This document shows positions 34,398 to 42,354 of a DNA stretch of 49,685 nt, piece by piece. The DNA is from an uncultured Alphaproteobacteria bacterium (lineage in GTDB: Bacteria > Pseudomonadota > Alphaproteobacteria > RF32 > CAG-239): assembly GCA_944392315.1 (NCBI GenBank), contig CALXWH010000010.1, forward strand, positions 1 to 49,685, written 5' to 3'. How positions within the stretch are numbered: the first letter of the stretch is position 1; each line of letters begins with the position of its first letter. Made by a program: the position numbers and the translations under genes. Under the pieces are notes generated by a model. It saw only the letters and a list, made by a program, of their open reading frames with translations. It was not told the origin of the DNA and ran no database searches.

Positions 34398-35369
34398 ATG
34401 TCTGGAATATCTGTGATTGGTGGTGGACGCTGGGGAACATTTTTGGCGTGGTACGCGGCAAATTGTTGCAAAATGGATGCAGTAAAACTTTATAGTCACC
34501 CTTCTTTAGAATACAAAAAGATGCAACAAACACGAAAAAATGCATATCTAACTCTGAGTGACAATATGTTGTTGTTTGAAAAAATATCAGATGTCCTGGA
34601 CAATGATTTCATTATAATTTCAATTGGAAGTCAAAATTTAAGAGGATTGGCTCAAGAATTAAATGAATATAATATAGCCGGAAAAACTTTTCTCCTGGCG
34701 ATGAAAGGTTTAGAAGAACCTGCAGCAACGCTTTTGAGCACGGTCATGGAAGAAGAGATTCATCAGCCGATACACATCGCAACGTTAGGAGGCCCCGGAC
34801 ATGTCCAAGATTATGTAAAAGGTGTACCATCATGCGCCGTGATAGATAGCAAAGAAGAAGAAGTGAAAGATAGAGCAATTAAAATGCTTCAAAGTGATTT
34901 AATCAGATTCTACTATGGTGAAGATTTTATCGGTAACCAGATTGGTGCAGCGTTAAAAAACGTAATAGGTATCGCAGCCGGTATCTTAGATGGTTTAGAA
35001 TGGTATGGCTTAAAAGGAGCATTAATGGCAAGAGCACCGGTAGAAGTTGGACGTTTTATAAAATATTATGGCGGAAATCCTATGTCAGCTTATGGACTGG
35101 CTCATTTAGGAGATTATGAAGCAACTTTGTTTTCACAACATAGTCACAACCGTACCTTTGGTGAAATGTTCGCAAAAGGGGAGAAATTTACCAAATTGGC
35201 AGAAGGTTACTACACATTAAAAGCCGTCAAAAATATTGCGGATAGAGAAAATATCAATATGCCTATTTGCCAGTCCTTATATCGTGTTGTGTACGAAAAT
35301 GCGGATATCAAGCAAACGATTCGCTCTATGTTTGATCGTGATTTAAAACACGAGTTTGAGCAATTTTAA
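34398..35369 (+). CDS. gpsA: NAD(P)H-dependent glycerol-3-phosphate dehydrogenase
   Basis: GpsA reduces dihydroxyacetone phosphate to sn-glycerol 3-phosphate for phospholipid synthesis. The N-terminal nucleotide-binding motif VIGGGRWGTFLA fits G-x-G-x-x-G. ALKNVIGIAAG near residue 190 carries the conserved catalytic Lys, and KGALMARA follows. At 323 aa the length is normal. AGGAGAG lies 7 bases upstream of the ATG. It is convergent with recF, 8 bases away. Confidence 0.93.
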   Translation: MSGISVIGGGRWGTFLAWYAANCCKMDAVKLYSHPSLEYKKMQQTRKNAYLTLSDNMLLFEKISDVLDNDFIIISIGSQNLRGLAQELNEYNIAGKTFLLAMKGLEEPAATLLSTVMEEEIHQPIHIATLGGPGHVQDYVKGVPSCAVIDSKEEEVKDRAIKMLQSDLIRFYYGEDFIGNQIGAALKNVIGIAAGILDGLEWYGLKGALMARAPVEVGRFIKYYGGNPMSAYGLAHLGDYEATLFSQHSHNRTFGEMFAKGEKFTKLAEGYYTLKAVKNIADRENINMPICQSLYRVVYENADIKQTIRSMFDRDLKHEFEQF

Positions 35370-35377
35370 AAGGAATA

Positions 35378-36616
35378 CTAAAAGGATAAAGAAACCTCTT
35401 TGACTGTGTTATCTTTAACTTCAAAAAATTGTGAGATATCCCTAAAAGAAACAAATTCAGATAAATCTGTGGTCGTTAACCACGCTTGTAATTGCAAGTT
35501 CTGAATTTTAGCCAAGAAAGCATCTCTTTTCATCTCATCAAGGTGGGCGGCAACTTCATCAAGTAATAAAATAGAAGGCATCCCTCGGGAACAAAGTAAA
35601 GATTTGGCTTGCGCTAAAATAATATTTAAAAGTAATGATTTCTGCTCTCCTGTAGAACATAAGGCTGCAGGAACATTTTTCTTTTTGTAAATAACACATA
35701 AGTCAGTTTTATTAAGATTGTTACCAGCATCATTAAATAATATATTCCGCCGCTGATTAAACAGGGATTCTCTGTAATAATCTTCCACATAAATAGCCGG
35801 CTTCTCGTCAAGCATGGTCTCAATAGTACCATCAAGAGCAAGAAGAGCGTCAGGGAAAGTATCATCAGGATTCTGCTCTATAAAAGTATTAAGTTTTTGA
35901 ACTTGTTCCCTTCTTGCCGCTGCAATAGCAACACCAATCCCTGACATCTGTTCTTCCAACGCCTCAAGCCAAGATGTGTTAATGTTACCGCTTTTCAGAA
36001 TTTGCAGCCATTGCCGATAAAGATTATCGTAAGCGGAGATTCTTCTGGCATGTTCTACATCAAAAGCATATACGATTCTATCAAGAAAACTCCGGCGTAA
36101 CTGGGCGCCCCCCTGAAAGAGCCTATCCATCTGAGGTGTAACCCAAATAATAGAAAGATAATTTCCTAATTCATTTTGAGAAGAAAGTTTTTGATTATTG
36201 ATTTGAACAATACGACGTTCAACTTCTTTTGTCTCGTTGTAATCAAATTCTTTGAGGACACTTTCAACAGCGGTACCAATATTAAATTCCTCATCAAATT
36301 TTTCAACTTGAGCAGAAACAGCCCAGCCGCTATTATTGATAAAAACAGGGGAAGACTGTTGCTTAGCTAAAAAATCAAAGGTCTTAACTTCGGCGAGTTT
36401 CGCATTACGTAAACCTCTCCCTTGCGACAAAAAAGAAACCGCTTCAAGTACGTTAGTCTTGCCACTACCGTTTTCCCCGCCTAACACGATAAACGGCTTC
36501 TTTAGGTTAAGACGTAAATATTTATAGTTCCGAAAATTAACTAAGGTCAGGCGCTTTACAGCAGACCTAACCTTAGCATCATCAATGATAGAATTACAAA
36601 AAGCTACAGCACTCAC
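35378..36616 (-). CDS. recF: DNA replication and repair protein RecF
   Basis: RecF is an SMC-like ATPase that loads RecA at gaps. The Walker A motif GGENGSGKTNVLEA is near residue 47, the signature region STGEQKS near 318, and Walker B LLLDEVAAHLD near 350. At 412 aa it is a little longer than the usual 360-380. The GTG start at 36616 directly follows the dnaN stop codon (TAAGTG), so the two are translationally coupled. Confidence 0.93.
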   Translation of the reverse strand: MSAVAFCNSIIDDAKVRSAVKRLTLVNFRNYKYLRLNLKKPFIVLGGENGSGKTNVLEAVSFLSQGRGLRNAKLAEVKTFDFLAKQQSSPVFINNSGWAVSAQVEKFDEEFNIGTAVESVLKEFDYNETKEVERRIVQINNQKLSSQNELGNYLSIIWVTPQMDRLFQGGAQLRRSFLDRIVYAFDVEHARRISAYDNLYRQWLQILKSGNINTSWLEALEEQMSGIGVAIAAARREQVQKLNTFIEQNPDDTFPDALLALDGTIETMLDEKPAIYVEDYYRESLFNQRRNILFNDAGNNLNKTDLCVIYKKKNVPAALCSTGEQKSLLLNIILAQAKSLLCSRGMPSILLLDEVAAHLDEMKRDAFLAKIQNLQLQAWLTTTDLSEFVSFRDISQFFEVKDNTVKEVSLSF

Positions 36617-37735
36617 TTAGATTCTCATTGGCATCAAAACATAGATGGCGCTGTTATCGGAAGTATCGTTAATCACTGTAGCGGCAGCACTGCCAGATAA
36701 ACTAAAGCGTACCTCTTCACCTTTAATTTGAGCTAAAATATCCAACAAATAACGGAAGTTATACCCTGTATCTATCGGCTCTTTGTCATATTTTGCTTCC
36801 AATTCTTCTGTTGCATTACCAAGTTCTGCGTTAGAAGCAGCAATTGTAACACGATTTGTATCAGCAATCATGCGAATACCACGACTTCTTTCAGTAACAA
36901 CAGAAACACGATCAACTGCAGCGGCCAATTCTTTGACATTAACCTCTAAAATTTTATCATTATCAGTCGGAATAACTCTTTCATAATCAGGGAAAGTACC
37001 GTCAATAAGTTTAGAAGTCAATGTGATGTCTTCAAACGAGATGCGCACTTTATTTTCAGACAAAGCCATAGAAACCGTTTCCGTTGAGGCATCATCAAGT
37101 AATTTTCTGATTTCAAGAACAGACTTTCTAGGAATAATAACGCCTTCCAACTTTTCAGCACCCTCAGGAAGAGGAGATTCTGCACAAGCTAATCTATGAC
37201 CATCCGTTGCAACAACGCGCAAAACTTTGGTATCACCTTCATTTTTAGCGTGAACATAAAGACCGTTCAGATAATAACGAGCTTCTTCAACAGATGCTGA
37301 AAATTGTGTACGATCAATAAGAGTTTTTAATTCATCTCTGCTAATATCAAAATTAACTGGTAAATCATCGCCTGAAATAATTGGAAAATCTTCAACTCCG
37401 ATTGTTGATAAAGAAAACTTAGAACGACCGGAAGAAATACTTAAAGCATTTTTTTCATCAGGATATGCAATTTCAACATCAGAACCATCAGAAAGCTTTC
37501 TGACAATGTCATAAAGCATATGCGCCGGAGCGGTCGTTGCACCAGGTTCAACAACTTTTGCTTCAACGATTTCGGTTATTTCAATATCCATATCCGTTGC
37601 TTTAAAGTTGATGCAAGAGTCTTTAGCTTCGATTCTGACATTAGATAAAACCGGAATGGTGTTTCTCTTCTCAACAATGCTCTGAACATGGCTGAGAGTC
37701 TTTAATAGATGTGCGCGTTCAATTGTAAATTTCAT
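36617..37735 (-). CDS. dnaN: DNA polymerase III beta sliding clamp
   Basis: DnaN is the ring clamp that tethers DNA polymerase III to DNA. The chosen start, MKFTIERAHLLKTL, gives 372 aa, the normal length. An open frame 20 codons longer has no family match, whereas AGGA lies 8 bases before ATG 37735. Internal features include NTIPVLSNV, the ATDGHRL motif and the C-terminal YVLMPMRI, typical of the clamp's peptide-binding end. It lies between dnaA and recF in a leftward block. The 108-base gap to dnaA contains a long inverted repeat. Confidence 0.95.
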   Translation of the reverse strand: MKFTIERAHLLKTLSHVQSIVEKRNTIPVLSNVRIEAKDSCINFKATDMDIEITEIVEAKVVEPGATTAPAHMLYDIVRKLSDGSDVEIAYPDEKNALSISSGRSKFSLSTIGVEDFPIISGDDLPVNFDISRDELKTLIDRTQFSASVEEARYYLNGLYVHAKNEGDTKVLRVVATDGHRLACAESPLPEGAEKLEGVIIPRKSVLEIRKLLDDASTETVSMALSENKVRISFEDITLTSKLIDGTFPDYERVIPTDNDKILEVNVKELAAAVDRVSVVTERSRGIRMIADTNRVTIAASNAELGNATEELEAKYDKEPIDTGYNFRYLLDILAQIKGEEVRFSLSGSAAATVINDTSDNSAIYVLMPMRI

Positions 37736-37747
37736 TATCTTTATCCT

Positions 37748-37820
37748 AAAAAAAGACTTATTTTTATCTTTCCACACTGTATCACAAATCAACAAAAGCA
37801 GAAGTCAAAAAATAAGTCTT
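37748..37820 (-). promoter_or_regulatory. 13-bp perfect inverted repeat plus T run in the dnaN leader
   Basis: On the minus strand the arm at 37820-37808 pairs perfectly with 37765-37753 (AAGACTTATTTTT against AAAAATAAGTCTT), with 42 bases between the arms, and is followed by a T run at about 37754-37748. This resembles a terminator with a large loop, placed between dnaA and dnaN. It could end dnaA transcription, attenuate dnaN, or be a protein-binding site. Confidence 0.5.
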
Positions 37821-37843
37821 CAACAAGTTTTTTTTATATAATT

Positions 37844-39298
37844 TTAATTTTCAAGCGTTCTTCTCAAAATTTCAATATTTTCAGCCAAAGACTGATCTTC
37901 AAGAATAAGCTCTTCAACTTTTCTGACCGCATGCATAACAGTTGTATGGTCTCTGTCAAATTTACGCCCGATTTCTGGTAAAGAACGAGAGGTCAATTGT
38001 TTAGCAAGATACATAGCAATCTGTCTTGGTCTTGCAACAGTTCTGGCTCTGCGAGAAGATTGAAGTTCTTTAACGGAGATATTAAAGTGTTCAGCAACTT
38101 TTTTCTGAATTTCATCAATAGTTGTTTTTCTATCAATAGAACGCAACATATCCTTAAGAACATCTTGTGTCATATCAAGAGTAATTTCTTTGCCGGACAA
38201 AAGTTGAGAATGTGCTGCAACTCTCTTCAAAGAACCTTCCAATTCGCGGACATTTGAAGTGATTTTCTGAGCCAAAAATTCAGCAACTTTTTGAGGTAAT
38301 TCAATTCCCATCAATTCAGCTTTTTTCTGCAAGATGCCCATTCTCAATTCAAAGTTCGTCGGCATAATGTCAACAACCAAACCACCAACCAAACGAGATT
38401 TTAAGCGCTCTTCGATTCCTTCCAAATCCGTTGGAGATTTGTCGGCTGAAATAATAACTTGTTTGCCTTCCTCAACCAAAGAACTGAAAGTGTGGAAGAA
38501 TTCTTCTTGAGTCGTACCTTTGTTACCCATAAACTGGAAGTCATCAACCATTAACACGTCAACAGAGCGAAATTGTTCTTTAAATGCTGCAGTATCTTTG
38601 TAGCGAAGCGCCTTAACAAATTTATAAACAAATTGCTCAGCTGTAAGATAAATAACATTACGGGTCGGATCATTCTTTTTGATGTGCCAAATAATGGAAT
38701 GCATCAAGTGAGTCTTTCCTAATCCAACACTGGAATATAGGAACAGTGGGTTGAATGATACATTTTTAGATTCTGCAACTTTACGAGCAGCCGCATAAGC
38801 AAATTCATTTGTCTTACCAACAACAAAGTTTTCAAAAGTGTAGTTTGGATTTAAAGGTGTTCCGTTAGTTATATTGTTGTTTGTGCTGTCATTAGCAAGA
38901 CTTGATCCGGCAACCAAACCAAAAGAACTACTGTTTATATTACATCCGTAAATATTTTGAGGTGTTGGTGAAGATGAAATCTTTTTCAAAAGAGATGTAT
39001 CAACGCTACGTCTATCACCAAATCCGGTTTGAACAATAAAATTAATCTTTTTAATATCTGGATTCTGTTGCTCCCAAATTTTATTAATTCTGTCTGAATA
39101 GTGAGTAACAACCCAGTTCTTCATAAAAGCGGTCGGTGCGCATATATTCATAACTCCGTCTTTGAAGTCACCGACTGTAAGCGGTTTCAACCAACTGTCA
39201 AAAGCAGTTTCCCCAAACTCCATTTTTAATTGGTTGCAAATTTGGCTCCATTGAGTATCAATAGCGCGCCCTTCACTTACAAATGCTTCTTCTGCCAT
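37844..39298 (-). CDS. dnaA: Chromosomal replication initiator DnaA
   Basis: DnaA binds the origin and opens it for replication. Domain I covers about 1-80 and the AAA+ core starts near 150. The Walker A motif SSVGLGKTHLMHS is near 195, and Walker B VLMVDDFQFM near 250. The C-terminal DNA-binding domain has DRDHTTVMHAVRKVE. In Walker A most DnaA proteins have G-G-V-G-L-G-K-T; here it is S-S-V-G. ATG 39298 has GGGAG 6 bases upstream, so it is preferred over ATG 39304, giving 484 aa. Neighbours are rpsT upstream and dnaN downstream. Confidence 0.96.
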   Translation of the reverse strand: MAEEAFVSEGRAIDTQWSQICNQLKMEFGETAFDSWLKPLTVGDFKDGVMNICAPTAFMKNWVVTHYSDRINKIWEQQNPDIKKINFIVQTGFGDRRSVDTSLLKKISSSPTPQNIYGCNINSSSFGLVAGSSLANDSTNNNITNGTPLNPNYTFENFVVGKTNEFAYAAARKVAESKNVSFNPLFLYSSVGLGKTHLMHSIIWHIKKNDPTRNVIYLTAEQFVYKFVKALRYKDTAAFKEQFRSVDVLMVDDFQFMGNKGTTQEEFFHTFSSLVEEGKQVIISADKSPTDLEGIEERLKSRLVGGLVVDIMPTNFELRMGILQKKAELMGIELPQKVAEFLAQKITSNVRELEGSLKRVAAHSQLLSGKEITLDMTQDVLKDMLRSIDRKTTIDEIQKKVAEHFNISVKELQSSRRARTVARPRQIAMYLAKQLTSRSLPEIGRKFDRDHTTVMHAVRKVEELILEDQSLAENIEILRRTLEN

Positions 39299-39970
39299 AT
39301 CCATCTCCCACAGTTAGATATTTAACACATAAATACATAGTTGTTTGTTTTTGTTTATTTTCCGATATCATCGGACAAGTTTTGTAATACTTACTAAAGT
39401 CAAGGCCATAGATTAAACAACACACACTTAATAGTAACTTTTCGGAACTAATTGAATGAAGTTTTAAAAACCTTATACTCTATTTTAAAAGTATCGTCGC
39501 CATAATAGTCATAAAAATAAGGTTATACTTTAAAAAACTTAAAACAAACCATAGTAAATTCCAAACGTAATTTACCCTAGCAATATAACATTGCATCACC
39601 AATTATTTTATAAGCAAGCTCTCTTTCAATAAAAATTTCTGGACGTTAGATAATATTTCTTAACAAAATTAATCTATAAAACTAATTAGCTAATTCATAT
39701 GTCTAACAAAGCTCAGCCAATAAAATAATACAAGTGCTATCATCAGAGAAATATATAGAATTCTTTTTATTACAAAGTCTGTTGGTTATATTTAGTAAAG
39801 CCACTCACACTTCAATTATAAAGTACAACTCTGTGCTCTCATCTCATAACATGAAAAGACCTTATGTTATAAAAAAGTAAAAAACAACACATTATTTTAA
39901 GAATTTTTAAATAAAAGCGCTTGACAAAGATTCTAAGAGTGATTCGGGATAAGTGTTTGAAAAATAAACA
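39299..39970. other. AT-rich non-coding region between dnaA and rpsT
   Basis: About 670 bases without a recognisable gene. An inverted repeat TCCGAT-ATC-ATCGGA is at 39361-39375, upstream of dnaA. No perfect DnaA box (TTATCCACA or a one-mismatch form) was found on either strand. Its AT-rich nature and position make it the natural place to look for an origin, but the evidence is weak. A TTGACA at 39921 has no partner -10 at a normal distance. Confidence 0.4.
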
Positions 39971-40015
39971 AAAAAGCGCAAACAACTCTCTAACAACAAG
40001 AGGTGCCTGCGCTTT
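39971..40015 (-). terminator. Rho-independent terminator of rpsT
   Basis: On the minus strand the outer arms AAAGCGCA (40015-40008) and TGCGCTTT (39980-39973) form an 8-bp stem with a smaller inner stem, followed by T residues. It begins about 20 bases after the rpsT stop. Confidence 0.7.
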
Positions 40016-40034
40016 ATTAAAAAATCAAGAAAAA

Positions 40035-40295
40035 TTATAAAGCTTTAACTTTTTGAGAAAGACGAGAAATTGTTCTGGAAGCCTTATTCTTATGGAATAC
40101 ACCTTTTTGAGCAGCTCTCATCATTTCGCTTTCAGCAACTTTCAAAGCCGCAGCAGCTGATTCTTTATCACCAGCCAAAACAGCAGCAATAACTTTCTTT
40201 ACAAAAGTTCTAACTCTGCTTCTGCGCGCACCGTTAATGATGCTTCTTTTGTTGTTTCTGTTTATTCTTGTTTTTGCCGATTTATGATTGGCCAT
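40035..40295 (-). CDS. rpsT: 30S ribosomal protein S20
   Basis: This 86 aa basic protein begins MANHKSAKTRINRN and carries HKNKASRTISRL, the typical C-terminal segment of S20. AGGA lies upstream. It has its own promoter and terminator. Its position just upstream of dnaA is common in Alphaproteobacteria. Confidence 0.97.
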   Translation of the reverse strand: MANHKSAKTRINRNNKRSIINGARRSRVRTFVKKVIAAVLAGDKESAAAALKVAESEMMRAAQKGVFHKNKASRTISRLSQKVKAL

Positions 40296-40345
40296 ATTTT
40301 TTATCCTGTCAAAATTAAGTTAAACACAAATAAAATTCTGACACA

Positions 40346-40373
40346 CTTATACTCTATAATCTGTGATAGTCAA
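40346..40373 (-). promoter_or_regulatory. Promoter of rpsT
   Basis: On the minus strand TTGACT (40373-40368), 16 bases and TATAAG (40351-40346), about 50 bases before the start codon. Confidence 0.55.
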
Positions 40374-40398
40374 CAAATTTTTTCAAAAATCATTAAAT

Positions 40399-40770
40399 TT
40401 AGTTCTTGTTTTTTAAGCTAATACTGATTTTTAGTGGATTTGAAGAAATTTTATTGATCTCAAGAATATCATTTTCTCTGGAGAATTTCAAAAAGGTGGC
40501 AGAGGATTCTTGTAATGTCCATCCCAATTGAGGCAGAGTCTTGACATAAAAATCTTTTATATGCTGAAAGTTCTTTTTGCGGACGGCAACTAACTGTGCT
40601 TCAAGATAGCGAGTTTCCTCATTACCAAAGGCAACGTCATCAGCTTCAATTTGTTTTAAGCCTTCCATAAGGGGAATATCTTCAAATCCGGCCACAAAGT
40701 CTCTTCCATAAGAATTAAAAGAAAAACACATGATAACTAAAGATAAAAATGTATAAACAATTTTTTTCAT
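40399..40770 (-). CDS. Small exported protein of unknown function, linked to mutM
   Basis: This 123 aa protein has a hydrophobic signal peptide (about residues 1-22). The mature start contains FVAGFEDIPLMEGL, and the later segments FYVKTLPQLGW and FSREN recall a conserved alphaproteobacterial family of unknown function; that is from memory and not checked. ATG 40770 has GAGGA 7 bases upstream. A longer frame runs back into mutM in another phase and is not real. The gene starts 10 bases after the mutM stop, so it shares its transcript. Confidence 0.7.
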   Translation of the reverse strand: MKKIVYTFLSLVIMCFSFNSYGRDFVAGFEDIPLMEGLKQIEADDVAFGNEETRYLEAQLVAVRKKNFQHIKDFYVKTLPQLGWTLQESSATFLKFSRENDILEINKISSNPLKISISLKNKN

Positions 40771-40780
40771 ATTAGATTCC

Positions 40781-41629
40781 TCATTTTTGTAAAAGGTTAC
40801 AATAAAAAGTAGAACGTCCGGCCTGGATAATTTTTTTGATGCCGCCGGTTTTGCAAATTTCACATTGACAATCAGGGCACGACATTCCTTCTTTGCCATA
40901 TACGGCATGCTGAAACTGAAAATACCCCATACTTCCGTCTGGTTGCCGATAATCTTTAAGAGTCGAGCCTCCGGCAAGTATTGCTTTTTGTAGAATGGTT
41001 TTAATGGCCCCAATGAGAATTTGACATTCATGCAAAGAAATATCTTTGCAGAGTCTTAATGGTGAGATACGCGCTAAATACAAGGCCTCCGATGCATAAA
41101 TATTTCCGATTCCACAGATAATGGATTGGTCTAATAAAGCGACTTTAATCGGAATATGCTTATCTTTTAATTTAGAAAAGAGGTATTGTTTGTTTAAACG
41201 CTCATCAAAAGGATCGATTCCCAATTTTGCAAAAAGCGTTGATGCATAAAGTTCATCTGTTTTAAGATAGGTCATTAAACCAAAACGACGTGCATCATTA
41301 AAAACTAAGGTGCATTTATTTGTATAGATAATCACATGATCATGCTTTTCTCGTGTGAAGCTGGCTAAATTATCCCGAGAAATGATACGAACTCTGCCGC
41401 TCATACCAAAGTGCCACACAATGCTTAGCCCATTATCCAGATCAATGATAACATATTTAGCGATGCGACGAAGATATTTAACAGCAGCTCCGGTGATTTT
41501 TGTTGCAAAATCATCAGGGATGGGAATACGAAAACGCCTCTCTGCAATCAATACAGATTGTATAACGGCTCCGTTCACAGCTCTGTTTAGGGCCTCTTTA
41601 ATGGTTTCTACTTCAGGAAGTTCTGGCAT
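40781..41629 (-). CDS. mutM: Formamidopyrimidine-DNA glycosylase (Fpg/MutM)
   Basis: MutM removes 8-oxoguanine and formamidopyrimidines from DNA. The catalytic N-terminus PELPEVE is intact, as are HFGMSGR, NDARRFG and GIGNIYASEALY. At 282 aa the length is normal. The C-terminal zinc finger is unusual. The first pair CPDC is present and is followed by C-E-I-C, the third Cys lies in GRSTFYC, but the usual fourth Cys (C-P-x-C-Q) is Leu (YCNLLQ). An alternative Cys from CEIC may bind the metal. Confidence 0.95.
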   Translation of the reverse strand: MPELPEVETIKEALNRAVNGAVIQSVLIAERRFRIPIPDDFATKITGAAVKYLRRIAKYVIIDLDNGLSIVWHFGMSGRVRIISRDNLASFTREKHDHVIIYTNKCTLVFNDARRFGLMTYLKTDELYASTLFAKLGIDPFDERLNKQYLFSKLKDKHIPIKVALLDQSIICGIGNIYASEALYLARISPLRLCKDISLHECQILIGAIKTILQKAILAGGSTLKDYRQPDGSMGYFQFQHAVYGKEGMSCPDCQCEICKTGGIKKIIQAGRSTFYCNLLQK

Positions 41630-41726
41630 AATATCCTCATAAAATTACATAATCAGGATAAATCCAAAAAAAACGTATGCGAGCACAAACTTTTGTTTAT
41701 ACACCAACTTTTTTATTTTTTTATGT

Positions 41727-41755
41727 TTGACTGGAAGAGAAGTTTATACTAATAT
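41727..41755 (+). promoter_or_regulatory. Probable promoter of the J-domain gene
   Basis: TTGACT (41727-41732), 17 bases and TAATAT (41750-41755), about 33 bases before the GTG start. The Shine-Dalgarno AGAAAGGA is at 41773-41780. Confidence 0.45.
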
Positions 41756-41787
41756 CCCAAAGATTCTAATCAAGAAAGGACAAAAAC

Positions 41788-42345
41788 GTGATAAAAGGGG
41801 CCACAACAAGGAAAAGAACGCGAAAATATTTTGCACCGCAAAATGAAGGTGTAAAACATAAATGCGATCATCCTGGATGTAACAAAGAAGGAGAATTTAA
41901 AGCCCCTAAAGACAGAACGTTAAAAGACTATTATTGGTTTTGCTTAGAGCACGTTCAGGAATATAATGCCAAATGGAATTATTATATGGATGACGATGCT
42001 TCAGCAGAACAAGAAACATTTAAAAAAAGAACAAGATTTAGTGGCTTTCACTCAAAAATAAAATACAAATTTGGCTGTGATTTAGATGAAGAGTTGGAAT
42101 TTTTACATGGATTCTCCGGATATGACAAAGTAACGGATAATGTTTACTTTAGTCAGGAAGATAGAAAAGAGATGGCGCATTTGGAATTATCCTCGGAAGA
42201 TTTCAATATTGAGAACTTAAAAAAACAATATAAGAAATTAGCTAAAACTTGTCATCCGGACTTAAATCCAGACGACAAAGATGCCGAAGAAAAATTCAAG
42301 CGTTTAACAGCTGCATATAAAAAACTCTTAGAAAAATTATCATAA
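41788..42345 (+). CDS. J-domain protein with an N-terminal Cys/His motif
   Basis: J-domain proteins stimulate the ATPase of Hsp70 (DnaK). In this 185 aa protein the J domain is at the C-terminus (about 138-185), with helix [11 protein letters not shown], the essential HPD in CHPDLNPDD and a following [11 protein letters not shown]. The N-terminus has a possible metal site, C-D-H-P-G-C (about 26-31), then [11 protein letters not shown] near 50-60. The layout matches a J-domain family I associate with Alphaproteobacteria. The start is GTG 41788 with AGAAAGGA upstream. It converges on mfd, 9 bases away. Confidence 0.85.
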   Translation: MIKGATTRKRTRKYFAPQNEGVKHKCDHPGCNKEGEFKAPKDRTLKDYYWFCLEHVQEYNAKWNYYMDDDASAEQETFKKRTRFSGFHSKIKYKFGCDLDEELEFLHGFSGYDKVTDNVYFSQEDRKEMAHLELSSEDFNIENLKKQYKKLAKTCHPDLNPDDKDAEEKFKRLTAAYKKLLEKLS

Positions 42346-42354
42346 GGGGCTTAC

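Noticed and set aside
39299..39970. Assignment of oriC
   Set aside because: No convincing DnaA-box cluster was seen; position and AT content alone are not enough.
40399..41031. A 210 aa reading of the small exported gene downstream of mutM
   Set aside because: The first 87 codons lie inside mutM in another frame; the start at 40770 has a Shine-Dalgarno and a signal peptide.
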